From Chlorops oryzae (lineage: Eukaryota; Arthropoda; Insecta; Diptera; Chloropidae): a stretch of DNA of 64,000 nt. The stretch's first letter is position 1. Each line of letters opens with the position of its first letter. Made by a program: the position numbers and the translations under genes. The notes beneath the pieces are model-generated. The model saw nothing but the letters and a program-made list of their open reading frames with translations. It had not been told where the DNA came from and did not search any database. The DNA is taken from the NCBI GenBank assembly GCA_020466095.1, contig CM035807.1:32066212-32130211 (forward strand), read 5' to 3'. Below are positions 35,232 to 46,649 of this stretch, piece by piece.

Positions 35232-35489
35232 TCATAAATGTTTTTTATGGTCAACTCTCAAGTTTGTCAAGTTAATTCTGTGCTCGGTTAAAAGCGAAGC
35301 CAACGCTTTCAACTTGTGTGCAATAAACATTTGCTCAGGAAAAATGGTTATGAGAAACTGGAAATATGAGAGCGAACATGTTGTCCAGTACCGTGGAGAT
35401 TCGCCGAGACCGACAATTCTGTTTCTATTTTCTTCCGAACAATCTGCATTTTCCGTGTGTAGTTTCTCCAGTTTCTTTATCTCTGCCAT
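35232..35489 (-). CDS. Hypothetical ORF, 85 aa (low confidence)
   Basis: Not recognised. It starts with ATG in GAACCATGG context, a good initiation site. The first 25 residues are charged and could be helical (Met-Ala-Glu-Ile-Lys-Lys-Leu-Glu-Lys-Leu). A hydrophobic stretch follows at about 38-52, then a basic end. Codon use is plausible for a fly gene. Plus-strand frames overlap the same DNA, and no splice or polyadenylation signals decide between them. Confidence 0.2.
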   Translation of the reverse strand: MAEIKKLEKLHTENADCSEENRNRIVGLGESPRYWTTCSLSYFQFLITIFPEQMFIAHKLKALASLLTEHRINLTNLRVDHKKHL

Positions 35490-35579
35490 GGTTCATAAAT
35501 TCGCAAACTTTCAGCTCCGACTCTGACAATATTTTGCGAGCAGTGGTCGAGAGTGGGTCCCACGTTAAATTATAAACTC

Positions 35580-36575
35580 AAAACATTCAAAGAATAAACA
35601 TTTCCTTTTTGTTGTTCGTGGTCCTGGGAATCATCATGTATCTGAAACAATGCGCTGGATGATGGTGTGAATGGCTTCGATTACTTTCGATGTTCAGCTG
35701 CCACGAATGCTTACTCTCAGCTTTAATTCGCTTGGGTCTCAAATGTTAGCTTACTCCGGGTTTGTTGATTGTTTTCGCCATTTGGGGAGCTCCCAAAAAA
35801 TGTTATAGAATTCGGAGAAAGGAATCAATAAAAACATGGACAACACGAACACAAAACAGTGTTGAGTCAACATTTCGACGCCTCTCTGTGAACATGCAAA
35901 ACATTGGCCAAACTTCGAAGTAAAAACAGAAAAAATAAAAAGCCGACAACAATAAATTTGGAGTATTTCTCTTGGCAACACAAAAAGATTCGAAAAACAT
36001 GCTTAAATCACTCGACTCTGCTGGAAACAATTTTGCAGGAATATTCCTTGAATTTTATTCCGACTGAGAAAATTTTGTTTTTTCGTTCGACGACGTAAAT
36101 CGATGGACATTTTTTTAAGTCTAAAATGTCAATTTAAAAGCAATTAGTGTTCGTTAAATGAAAATTTGCGAGAAAATTGCTGGAATAAACAAGAAAATTC
36201 TTGCTGCTTCCGTGTGAGCAAACGGAAATGTCATTTCCTTGAAAACGTCACGAAGTCATTTAAGATTTTATAAGCAACCGATTAGCATGGAGCAGCAAAA
36301 GCTCTGATTGGAATCAATTCGATCCGTGTGCTGGCAATACATGTCGTGGCTATCGAGTCCTATCAACACGATGAGTGGCATGTGTGCATCGGTCGGTCTT
36401 TTGCATATTGATTTGAACGGTAAATGCCGCTCATACTTTGTCTTTAGCATTCCAATTACGTTCACGCTCGACTCTCAATCATGGTATACACTCACTATAA
36501 TCAATGAATGCATGTATGTATGCACATTTGTATGTATTTAGAAAGACTTCTGCCGCTCCGAAATCAGTTCACTAA
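35580..36575. other. Stretch with no recognised gene
   Basis: A plus-strand frame at 36308-36541 lacks domains and ends in a TATGTATGTATG-like repeat; it is not called. Nothing else was seen. Confidence 0.4.
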
Positions 36576-36581
36576 AAGGGA

Positions 36582-36821
36582 ATGAAAAACTTCACACAAG
36601 CATACCATGGAGTCCTTGCGCCGGCTAAGCTCCATTTTATTTTCGGGTTTGAGGCATTCCTGCTCGTTCGTCCGGTATCGGAGACGGGCAAAGCTGGTTT
36701 GCATGGCGTCTACGGAAATTTTACAAATCTTTTGCGGGAGTGCCAAAGCTTTGTACGCGAACGAGATGGGTTAACTTGTTATTTATGCACACCATTAAAT
36801 TGTGTACTTATTGAGCAGTAA
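36582..36821 (+). CDS. Hypothetical ORF, 79 aa (low confidence)
   Basis: Not recognised. An ATG opens 79 codons. The middle 50 have fly-like coding bias with many G/C third bases (GTC, CTC, CCG, TCG, GAG, GGC, TAC), while the last dozen are A/T-rich. No signal peptide or domain is evident. Three cysteines lie in the last third. The stop is followed 60 bp later by an inverted-repeat element. A minus-strand frame also spans this region (36564-36746), so the strand is not settled. Confidence 0.25.
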   Translation: MKNFTQAYHGVLAPAKLHFIFGFEAFLLVRPVSETGKAGLHGVYGNFTNLLRECQSFVRERDGLTCYLCTPLNCVLIEQ

Positions 36822-36885
36822 TTAATTATGAACTTTGAAAATAACTTGCAGCCAGCCGGTTGGGATTTTCGAAGATATAAGTCAA

Positions 36886-37248
36886 TAGTGGGATTCAAGC
36901 AGGTGTGCAAGCTTTGCACCCTCGCAAATTTTGCGATTGTGCAAATTTTATTTGTATGGAAAAAAATTCCGCGGCCGGGAAAATATTGCACATCGATTTT
37001 TATGGGCAAAATTTGCGCCATGTTGTGTGGAAATTTGTAAAGCCCAAGCCTACTGCGTCAACCATTTCCATATAAAAGATTTGTTTAAAGTAACTACCTA
37101 TTTATAATTAAAGCTATAATGTTTTAAGATTCGTTAATATCGCGCCTAATTTATACACCTTGCTAACAGGATCGTTCACGCAGAAGTGGAAACTTTGCCA
37201 GTGCAAAATTTGCACATTCGGATTTCCACAGCTGCGTGAATACCACTA
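36886..37248. mobile_element. Inverted-repeat element, about 363 bp, possible MITE
   Basis: Left end TAGTGGGATTCAAGCAGGTG and right end, reversed, TAGTGGTATTCACGCAGCTG. Subterminal GTGCAAATTTTGC-type palindromes occur on both sides. The 8-bp flanks do not match, so TSD-based assignment fails. The terminal bases resemble hAT elements. Confidence 0.45.
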
Positions 37249-37912
37249 ATATTTTGCAATTCGGATACATAGTGTTTGTGTACACTCGAGTGTGTGGATC
37301 AATTTGGTTTGAATCAAACCCTTTAGTACAACAATCGTAATGTCTCGTGTGCGCATGAGTTCAACACGAGCATGTTGTGCGCTAAACTCGAGTTCTTTTC
37401 ATTTACTCTGATTCGGGTTCGAGTGTTTTTAAGTCGTGCATACCAATAAACTCGAGTGCATCTCAATAGTCTTATCTACGTTTTTCTACAGAAAAATATG
37501 TATGATAGAGTGTCAATCAGCAATTAAATGTATAATGTAGTCATATTTGAGCAGGCCCATCATGTACATACGCACTATTTACTTCATTCGCTTTGTACTC
37601 TGATATTTTCACGCACTATGCCTTTCTGATTTCTATACCCATATATCGAGTTAGACACTCGAGTTTGAGTATTTGTTTCGGATTAGTTTGCGTATAACAT
37701 ACCCGAAATGAGAGTCTTGAATAACGTTACAACAAAATTCGAGTTAGGTGCTCGAACTCGAAATAAGATTTCGCGTGTGCAACTCGAATCGAACACATAG
37801 CTGGAGAAGTTTGATATTCGACGTGTTCTGAATTTTCAGCAAGGTGTTCGAACATGCTCGAGCAACTCAAAGCAGTTCTCTGGTGATATACCACTAATAT
37901 TTTGCACTTCGA
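37241..37912. repeat. About 650-bp segment bracketed by a 25-bp direct repeat, rich in CTCGAG
   Basis: TACCACTAATATTTTGCA followed by a TTCG motif occurs at about 37241 and again at about 37886, nearly identical. Between them ACTCGAGTG-like palindromes recur (near 37285, 37388, 37451, 37660). The copies match the end of the neighbouring inverted-repeat element, so this may be a tandem partial copy rather than a TSD. Confidence 0.45.
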
Positions 37913-37914
37913 TC

Positions 37915-39670
37915 AATTATATACTAAGAAATATATTTGGTCACTTTAAAGTGGTCTACATTTAAGAACAACATAAAGATTTTATAAAGCTCAGTTGTAA
38001 AAATTGAACGACTATTGCAACATAAACTTTTAAAACAAGATCTAAAACACCTTTTTATGCTTCAATAAATTCGAATTCTTATGGTCCAATCAAACTGCAT
38101 ATCATGTGAGTAATAAAGAAAAGCTAAATTCGGTCCATCCCGGCTTTGATGAACTCAGCCTTGGAAAAATGTCTTTAATAAGTAAGCCCTTTGCAGTGGG
38201 CAGAACAATCCCCTTTTTCTCTTGCACTCTATTTTCATCATGATATATCATACCTATATAATAAATAGTATATACTATATACCTATTTATTTTGAAATCT
38301 TAGCTTCTAAGTTGTGTCCCACTGAGCCGTTTCGGAAGAGATGAGCCCACAAAGGGTTGAAGAAATGGTTCAAAAAACAAACGGGCATGTCATTGTATAG
38401 AGTTTGGCCCTATGTGTTACAAGAGTTGCGCAAAACTAATTTACCCGCTGAAGATGGTCATATTAAATGAGAATAAACATAAAAACATAGACGGATCCTT
38501 TGAAGTACGCAATTGAGGCAGCGCTCCGCTGTCTCTTCTGTGTTCCATGTCTATGTAACGGAAGTAATGACTGTTGACGTTTTACGTTGGCCACTTTTTC
38601 TTTTGGCATGTGAACCATAAAAATGGGAACGAAAAGCTCGTCTGTTTCGCCCGCTTTGAGTTGTCGTGAAATTATTTTTGCGCGGGCTTAAAATTTTCAT
38701 GGAAACATTCAGCTTGGACTGCTGCAGATGTCAAGCCGTAAAGAAGTGAAGCGCTTCAGATAAAATGCCGTCGTAAAAATGTGTCAGCAGCTTTCAAGCA
38801 CAATTCAGATTAGAGTCCCGCTAGGGGAGTGAATACAAATAAGCGCTGGAAATATACATACAATAAATGGAGAACCTTAATAAGAGATTTTTTTTAAAAG
38901 CTCAAGATTTCTTGTTATCCTTGGAAAACAGGTCTTACTGTATTCTTATGTGGCACTGCTGTTCATGTTTTTGACTTACATAATATTTTCTTTCCCTGGA
39001 ATCAGAACTTGCTGAAGCGGTCTTTAGAAAGTTGTAATCAACTAGATTCCAGGGATAGCAGAGGAAGTGATTCTCGGAAGTAATAACTTTGTTACCTTTA
39101 ACGTGGAAACCGAACAATCACTAGGCTTAAGGTCTCCGTCAACTTCTATGAATTTTAGAAGGCTCCATTCTCATTCTCATATAAACAGCTAACTGAGGAA
39201 ATTGTGTGTTCGCATTCTTCTTTTCTCTTTTCTTCTTTCTCCTTACTTCTTCCTCCATTCTCCTCTACCTCTATGAAAACTAACTCATAAACAATTTTCC
39301 TATGAACGAAAACACGCCTATTAAGTAGGCAGGGGGAGGCGTGTAGGCTTCTTTTTCCCTGCTTATGAGTTATAAGCACGAAAAATGGAAATTTCCTAAT
39401 ACCAGAAAAGGACGATAAACGGTAAAGTTACACCAACTTGTATAACAAACACACATAATGCTCTCGTTGCTGTTGCTGCTGTACTTAAGCCGGCTTACAA
39501 ATCGCCTCATCATGTTCTGCCATTTCAACTATCATTTGCGGAGTGTAGTCACACTAAATTATGAATAAATGTTTCATATTTCCTTGTCTTCAGTTCCGCA
39601 TCATATTAATCTGAATTGTCATCCGACGCAGTAGTCGAGGGGACTTGGACTCGTTTTAACAAGGACGCAC
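37915..39670. other. Stretch with no recognised gene
   Basis: Contains a TATATAATAAATAGTATATA stretch near 38253-38283 and nothing else that I could support. Confidence 0.4.
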
Positions 39671-39674
39671 AACG

Positions 39675-39960
39675 CACAGTGGGATCTGAGCGGAGAAAAT
39701 TGGATTTTTCGACCATCCTATTTTTATGATTTAGTGACTTCATCTAAAAGAGCAATGTCCCGATAAGAAAAATCCATAACTGTTAAAAAAAACAAAAAAA
39801 CTGGAAGTCTACAGGGTGTGCCCCAAGGGATTGAGCAATTACATTTGAATTTTGGTTTATATCTTAATTACCTCAATTAAACCATGTATACCAATTTTCA
39901 TTATGATAGGGAAACTTCTTCTATTTTTTCCCTCAAGATATATGAAGCGATCCCACTGTG
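39675..39960. mobile_element. Transib-type MITE, 286 bp, exact 5-bp TSD
   Basis: Both ends read CACAGTGGGATC inward (right end reversed). CAACG flanks both sides (39670-39674 and 39961-39965). The ends begin with the CACAGTG heptamer and the 5-bp target site is GC-containing, as for Transib. The interior is unlike 5912-6196 and 55211-55994, so this is a separate subfamily. It is non-coding. Confidence 0.8.
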
Positions 39961-39969
39961 CAACGTTGC

Positions 39970-40985
39970 GACGTTGTCAGCTGCGCTCGAAACTTAATTC
40001 GAAAATAGGAAAAAGCTCAAGAATGGCGTAGCAGTGAGAACGTCAGCTGTCATCATCCTTAAATTTCGGCGAAAAAAACTTTCACATAAATGACATTGCA
40101 AACGAAGTAACAGGAGCCTTTCGCTTTCCGCTACAGTGCCAGTCAAGTTTTGAAAGGAACAACTTTAAGAAGGTTTCACCAAAAATGGTTTCACAAAAAA
40201 AAAAAAAAAGAAACTTTCCAATTAATTTCGCTCATCCTTAATTGAAGGATAAGGAACTTTTAGAGCACCTAGGAAGAAAAATTTGATTTTTGCAAATTAT
40301 TTTCTTCTTATAGCAAATAACTAAGTATGTATGTAGGTCAGGTAATTAGCTTGGGATAATTACTTCAGTATAGCAGTATTATCTTGAAAAGAGACAATAT
40401 TCAAAGGATTTTTCCGGTGTGACTGAATTTTTGGTTCATTGATTTTGATAACTCAGCCGTTTATAAATTGGAAAGAGTTGCATTTCACACACCATTCAAA
40501 AATGTGTGCTATGTTTACTTTGAAAGCGCGAAATTCAGAGATGTGTCCCATTTTGAAATATATGTGGAATGCCTTTTGAGGCAGCAGTTCCAAAGCGAGG
40601 TTCTGTGAGACCTTGACGTTTAAATCATGACGATAAAGTTGATTTAGATTGAACATTTCCATGTAAAACGGGGAGCCATGGTCCCATCCTCACCCCGTCA
40701 AATACACCTTTGGCATACATAGAGAATTCTTTGTACAAATAATACCAATTTAGTAATCCTCCTAAAAGGAAAAATTCTACATAGTCCGGTCGAAAGAGAA
40801 GAATTTTGAATTTGAGCCCGCCGCTTTAATTGAATGGAGGACCCCTTCAGCAATTACCTCAAGGCGATTGAAAACTATCTAACTTTAATTTTAATGGAAA
40901 TTCCCTTCTTAATCGCGAGCCTTTTCCTGGAATCTAGCTCTCGCGAAGTCATTCCTTTTACCCCTTCTCTTTAGAACTGCATATA
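39970..40985. other. Stretch with no recognised gene
   Basis: A-rich tract at about 40195-40211. No repeat ends or exons were recognised. Confidence 0.4.
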
Positions 40986-41223
40986 TATAATTATAGTGGA
41001 CCCACAGTAATATAGCCCCTGACTAATCCGGCATCTCCAATAATCTGACATGACTATTATTCAGGGGGTCTCCATATTGAAAAATGTCGAATTTTGTACT
41101 TCAGGGTATATCAAATATGTATGTAGAATTTAATCATTGGATCTGCAGTTGTCGGATTACAAGATACTAATTTCTACAAGATTCCGGACTGTATGAATTC
41201 TTAGGCAGTACTCGATAATCCTA

Positions 41224-42427
41224 CACTCATAGAAAAAACGTGCTAAATATAAGAATAAATGACCAAAATCAAATCATTTCGAACTTAATAGTCTGTTAAA
41301 TGCGAAAAATCTAATTCCAAGAAGAAAATCTTAATTTTTTAAGATCGGACCTAAGATCATAATCTTGGCATAAATCTTGTTTTAAGAGTGATTTTTAAGA
41401 TTGAATTCTTATAAAAAATCTTTGACTAAGAATGAGTTCTTGGCAACAAAGAATGAAATCTTGTTTTAAGAGCGATTTTTAAGATTGAATTCTTATTAAA
41501 AATCTTCGACTAAGAATGAATTCTTAGTACCAAAGAATGAAATCTTGTTTTAAATCTACTTTTAAGATCAATTACCAGAATATATTCTTATAAAAAATCT
41601 TAATATTAAGAATTGATTCTTATATTTTTAAGAATGTATTCTTCGTATAAATCTTAAGCGTAGTCGAGACTATATGACAAAACGTTACATATATTTCAAC
41701 TTTGAAAAAAATTTCTCACAATTTTAAAAATTTTTCTTAAAAATAAAGTCAATTTTTAAGAAAAATTTTAGGAATTGTGAGAAATTTTTCTCAAAGTTGA
41801 CATATAAGTAGCATTTTGTCATATAGTCTAAACTTAGCTTTATTTTTCATTTGATTCCTAATGTTCGAATAAAATCCAAATTGTTTTTATAAATGTATGC
41901 TTGTATTTATTTAATTTATTAATTTTACAATAGCTTCGGTCTTAGATATGTTTTCCCATTGTTTATTGGATATAAATGTACAGGAGGACTCGTGAAATTT
42001 GAAATTTCAATTATATCAATAATGTCTATCACACTTAAACACGTCCGCTCTGTTCAATGATACAAGCAACAATGACGCGATGTCTGCGAATTTCCAAGAA
42101 CGTGTTCCTCAAATTGAAGAGTTCGTTCTAAAATTCAAGATTACGCTCTTGGTTTTAAGAGCATCGAACTAAAAATCAAGAATGCGTTCTAAAATTCAAG
42201 ATTAAAATCTCCGTTTAAGAGCATCAAACTAAAAATCAAGAATGCGTTCTAAAATTCAAGATTAGGATCTCCGTTTTAAAATTATCGAACTAAAAATTAA
42301 GAAAAATTGCTTGAAATTGAGATTTTAAATCTTATTGACAATATTTCAAGATTAAAAATGCAAGAATGTTACAAACTAAATTTTAGATTTTTATTCTTAA
42401 AGTTAGATTGTCATAATTCTCTGAGTG
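41224..42427. mobile_element. TA-flanked repeat-rich element, 1,204 bp, nested in the pogo-like MITE
   Basis: Ends CACTCATAGAAAA and, reversed, CACTCAGAGAA, flanked by TA on both sides. It carries tandem arrays near both ends: a roughly 75-bp unit with GAATGAAATCTTGTTTTAAG on the left (41370-41560) and a roughly 67-bp unit with AATCAAGAATGCGTTCTAAA on the right (42110-42300). A TA target site suggests a Tc1/mariner-type transposase in trans. No coding capacity. Confidence 0.65.
41665..41832. mobile_element. Palindromic MITE, third layer of the nest
   Basis: Arms begin GACTATATGACAAAA and, reversed, GACTATATGACAAAA, and continue through TTTGA(G/A)AAAAATTTCTCACAA to a short A/T centre. Nearly the whole 165 bp folds back on itself. 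It lies inside the TA-flanked element at 41224-42427. Confidence 0.7.
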
Positions 42428-42494
42428 TACAACTTCGATTATTCGACACTACCCTGCAAAACATTTGTCGGAGTACCAGGGGTCCGCTGTATAT

Positions 42495-43730
42495 GATAGC
42501 TTTTCTTATCCCTCAACTATAGCCTTTTGCAATGAAGGAAATTGAAAATTCCCTCGCAAGTACCTAACCCAAAAGACGGCCAAAAATGTTTGGAAATCAC
42601 TGTTCTAATGCCTCATTAATACAGCGTAGATGCATCGTAAGCATTTGTTCGAGTGTTTTGCTCTTTTGCTGCCTTTAATTTGAATAGCAAAGCGCCGCCA
42701 TTGTCGTCGTGTGATTAAACTTTTGACTCATTATTATCACTCAATGGGCTGAATGCAATTATCATTTGCTCCATGGGTGACGGTGAACGTACCAGGATTA
42801 TTGGAATAACTTAAATATAGACATAAAACCGACGGGTGGTGGTGCGCTTCAACAGCAAAGATTTCATGCAAATCGTCTACTTCAATATTTGCCGTACATA
42901 ATCGAAAAAGCTGCCAAGCTTACGCAAGCTCCCCTGTTTGCATTCGTTTAATGAATTTCCGTTATTGAATATCTGAACGCCAAGCTATCCGTGAGTTCCG
43001 GAGAACGTGCTCGCCGGTCTGTATATGCAGATGTGCTGCGTGGATGTGTGGATGGTCTGAGTATTGAACTGAAAATGTGAAATACTCAAGCCTTTCATGA
43101 AAATTTTATAACGAAACTGCATGACGTGAATGCATCGCCAGACTTGTCAGTCACGATGTTCGAGCTGCGATGTAAGTGAAATATGGTTTTGACATTTCGG
43201 CTGATATGAAAAATGGATTACATTCGTAATGACAAAGCCGCAGTGTAAAAATATGTTTTTCAATCAATAATATCCGAGAGATTTGAAGAGGATAATTGCA
43301 ACTGTGTGCATTATTAAAGTTTTTTTTTTTTGAAAAATTTCAAAAAATTTTGCCTGCAATTCGTGAAATGATATCATTATCACAGACGAAAATATTATTC
43401 TTGAGACTCGTGAAAAGATCCGTCATTTCGTATGTCTCCCGCATGGTGACACATGACGAATTTGTGTCCTGATATGGGGAGCGACTTTCCCAAATCCAAT
43501 TATTTAGTTGTAGGAGTATCGTAAATTAGGAATCTTTCTATTTTTTTTTGATTCGCGAGAGCTTTCGTAGGTACCTATAAAGAGTTCGAACATAAAGTCC
43601 TAAAGTAACAGACAAATACTAAAATTGAAGGAAAAGATTGAATTATTATTTCAGGAAAAATTCCAAATCCCCAAAATATTTGTTTCCGAAGCTTTGAGCC
43701 CGAACATAAAATTATTTCGCTGTAATTGGT
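42495..43730. other. Stretch with no recognised gene
   Basis: No supported feature. T run at about 43320-43330. Confidence 0.4.
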
Positions 43731-43735
43731 TTTAT

Positions 43736-43988
43736 CAGGCCCGCGCGCAGGAATCACTCATGGGTGGTTTTAACTCAAGTGTGTATGGTATCATTACGTT
43801 ACGCTGTGTTACTAATCGATTCCTAGAGGCCAAAATATCTTTGTTAATTTTTTGTTCACAAGATATGTTGGAAACATGAATATACAAGCTATGCCTTCAA
43901 CAAAGTTTTTGATATGCCGAGTAAAAAAAGTTTCAAACCGTCGATAAGGGGGGTTAGAACCAAAATATCCCACGTGCGAACGGGCCTG
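43736..43988. mobile_element. hAT-type MITE, 253 bp
   Basis: Ends CAGGCCCGCGCGCA and, reversed, CAGGCCCGTTCGCA, with GGTTTTAAC and GGTTCTAAC further in. Flanking octamers GGTTTTAT and GGTCTAAT agree at 6 of 8. The interior has an AAGTTTCAAACCG motif and no frame of note. Confidence 0.6.
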
Positions 43989-43989
43989 G

Positions 43990-44730
43990 GTCTAATTAAA
44001 CCTTTGCTCCATAACGTATTAAAAAAGTGAAACATTTTAAGATTTTTCGACAGAAACAATGCAACACTGAATTCCAAATTATTTTCACAATTCTAAGCCA
44101 TCTGCGTTGGATGAGCATATTCAAAGGGTAATTTTAAGTTTTTTCTTCTGATTTTTTTAAAGAACTGTTAAGCTTTGCAGTGGCAAAACGGTGTCAAGGA
44201 GCTTTAAGATGCAGTAAGTGTTCTTGAAGAAGTTGAGCAGTTATATTTTTCCTCTACTCTGATCTAAAAAATTTTTAAAATAATTTTCAACAGCTTGGGA
44301 GTTACAGGCCAGAAATGTTAAAAAGAGGTCAAACAAAACGTAAGATTTTTTAGATTCCTGCAATTAGTAGATATAAGACGGATTTTTTTTCGGATCAGTT
44401 AGCACCATAACTATTTGTTTCGAGTCCAGGGCTGAAACTTTGTCATAGATAGGAAAGAGAAATATTGAATGCGTTACGAGATATAGCCATAAGTAAGAAC
44501 GCAGCTTAATTCTCGGCCGAACATTTTGAGATCGAGAAAGAAAATTTAGACAAGCTCTGATTAATCCAAATGTAGAAAGTACCTATATTTACCGATAAGT
44601 TTCATAAACTGCTATGAAATCTTGGTTTTTTTTTGTCAAAGAACATATATAGGTTCATGGGTCACTAGGGATTATGTGTACGTTTTATTTCAGAATTCGT
44701 AAAACCGAATTTTTGGTATTTTTCTCAGAT
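43990..44730. other. Stretch with no recognised gene
   Basis: Nothing supported before the LINE fragment. Confidence 0.4.
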
Positions 44731-44747
44731 ATAGAGAAAGTATTAGG

Positions 44748-45234
44748 CTACTTGAGGGGCGACCGCTCGTGAGAGTAAACGCTGCTTGGCTAAAGTGGCG
44801 TTCAACGATTGGGGCTATGTGCGATAAAAAGATAAACGACCGCTTAAAATCCAAAATTTACCGCACAGTCATCAGACCTGTCGCTCTTGATAGATCTGAG
44901 TGTCCACCCTTAACGAAAGTAGCAGAAATAAGATTAAGTGCTTTGAAAACAACTATGCTCCGCTGGATATCCGGGCTGACTCGTTTTGATCATGATTCAA
45001 ACGTGGAAATTCGTAGCCGCTACTGAGATGCTCCAATTGTTGTGAATTTGCGGAAAAACAGTTACAGACAACGGGGGTGTCCGAAACAGCGTTGAATGGA
45101 TACAATAAAATGGGATCTAGAGGCTGTAAGGGCTTCCTCGGATGATGCAACCGCAAGAACAAAATGGACGACCTGGTCGTGTTTGGCGGACCCCGGGATA
45201 GGAAGGGAGACTTGAATCACGCAAGAAGAAGAAG
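44748..45234 (+). mobile_element. 5-prime-truncated RTE-like LINE insertion, 17-bp TSD
   Basis: The 17-base sequence ATAGAGAAAGTATTAGG stands at 44731-44747 and again, identical, at 45235-45251, directly after a GAAGAAGAAGAA tail. This is the signature of target-primed reverse transcription: severe 5-prime truncation, simple-repeat 3-prime tail, variable-length TSD. The insert carries the C-terminal end of a LINE reverse transcriptase. Confidence 0.85.
44769..45026 (+). pseudogene. Fragment of RTE-clade reverse transcriptase C-terminus
   Basis: The translation has the block Lys-Leu/Lys-Ser-Lys-Ile-Tyr-Arg-Thr-Val-Ile-Arg-Pro-Val-Ala-Leu, then Ser-Glu-Cys, then Met-Leu-Arg-Trp-Ile-Ser-Gly-Leu-Thr-Arg. 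This is the segment downstream of the catalytic core in RTE-like LINE reverse transcriptases. The catalytic palm and the endonuclease are absent. A stop at 45027 and more stops after it interrupt the remainder, and the canonical Tyr-Gly before Ser-Glu-Cys is changed. It is a dead fragment within the LINE insertion with no function expected. Confidence 0.7.
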
Positions 45235-45254
45235 ATAGAGAAAGTATTAGGGGT

Positions 45255-46500
45255 TTCCTTTTAAATGTGTATTTGCCATTAAATGCTAGAAAGCTCGGCT
45301 TTTTCAATCTCTTTTAAGGGAATAATTACCCTAATAACATTTTTATGAAAATTCATTTTGCAGATAATACTTCAAAATATAATATTTTTCGCTATTTTTG
45401 TTTCTCCTGGCTGCTGCATAGTAATAGTTATACGGGTATATCACATAAAAAATCTTCATTTAAGAAAATTGGCTTGGAAATTAATTCTGAATTAATGCAC
45501 ATAAATTAAAAGTTCTTTTCAGCGAAATCACTCAATCGAAAAGTTCTCTGCTGCAGTAATAATACACTGAGACGTGCTGAATGCGATCTGAGATCCTCTG
45601 AGTTGATTCTCTTCGCCAAGAGGATAATGCATTTACATTTTCCAATAACATACAAAATTATTAAATTCAAAATAAAAGCAATTTAGGCGCTTAAAATTTA
45701 ATGTTTTCAACATTTCAATAGAATTTGAACAGCTAACTCAATTAGAGCCAAAAACGAAAACCAATTTTTTAATTCGAAATTCTATTTACAAGCACAAATA
45801 GATATACTTAATTGCTAAAATATACAAAGCTTAGGAGAGGCAAAAAATGTATTACCTTTTAAATAATTCATTTATTTATTTATTTACTTACTATCAGGAT
45901 AACAAAACTAATGGTAGCTTTTAAATAATAACGCAATTTAAAAATCCTTTTTCACAGGTATCCTTAATTGCTCTTGATTTTTGTATCAAAATTTTTCTTT
46001 TCGCTCTTTAAAAGCTCTAAAATCAAATTATGATGAAAATTGAAATTTGTTCGAAAACTCGTATCGATTTGCACTAGGCACTAAGCAAAAATGAAAAAAA
46101 TGTGACCTTTAACGACCTTTAAACAGCTTTGCAGAAAGCAAACTGCAAAAAAAAAAATTGTTATTGAAATGAAGGCATTTTGTGGAGTTTCGGGAAAGTG
46201 GCAACCGCTTTTACAAAAATAAATGTAAGCAAAAACAAAACAGGTGCAATACTTTGCACACTGTACCTATACATATGTATGAATCGATATCCTGCGAAGA
46301 GTTTTTTACGTTTGCCAGGTATAAATATTTGCACTCCTTAGCTTTTAAGGCAGGCACTTTTTTATGGGAATGGGGATGCGCCTGGATAAACTTTTTATGG
46401 TGCAGGCCGTAATGATGAACTTTTGTGTGACTCGCAAGGTGGCTGAGGCGATATGAATTGCTGGCACATTTGAATCGAAGGGTGTCCTTCATACTTACAC
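45255..46500. other. AT-rich stretch with no recognised gene
   Basis: TTTATTTATTTATTTACTTA run at about 45870. A 129-codon minus-strand frame (46211-46600) runs into the DINE-like fragment and into the same antisense reading seen in the copy at 13911, so I take it as a shadow. Confidence 0.4.
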
Positions 46501-46507
46501 ATACATA

Positions 46508-46580
46508 ACAAGTATGGGTGTTATAGTCAGGCGCGCCTGACAATAAAATACCCGACACAGACACACGATAATTTTTAAAA
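46508..46580 (+). mobile_element. DINE-1/Helentron-like fragment (5-prime end only)
   Basis: AACAAGTATGGGTGTTATAG is followed by the perfect 16-bp palindrome GTCAGGCGCGCCTGAC and AATACCCGACACAGACACAC, matching the start of the copies at 13911 and 15127. The element breaks off soon after. Confidence 0.65.
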
Positions 46581-46649
46581 CACGGTCTCAGAGACCACAT
46601 CGAATTTCTGAATCATATTTTTTCAAACCTGTTACTTCTTCAAAACTAA

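Larger units (their letters stand above)
40994..42489. mobile_element. Pogo/Tigger-like MITE split by a nested element
   Basis: The left end is TAGTGGACCC and the right end, reversed, is CAGCGGACCC. Inner blocks CCAATAATCTGACATG and CGAATAATCGAAGTTG are also related by inversion. TA flanks both ends (40992-40993 and 42490-42491). GGACCCC-type ends and GATAATCC interiors are typical of pogo-group MITEs. Only about 290 bp belongs to this outer element; the rest is the insertion at 41224-42427. Confidence 0.6.

Noticed and set aside
46211..46600. 129-codon frame on the minus strand
   Set aside because: It includes the antisense of the DINE-like 5-prime end, and the same antisense reading occurs near 13911.
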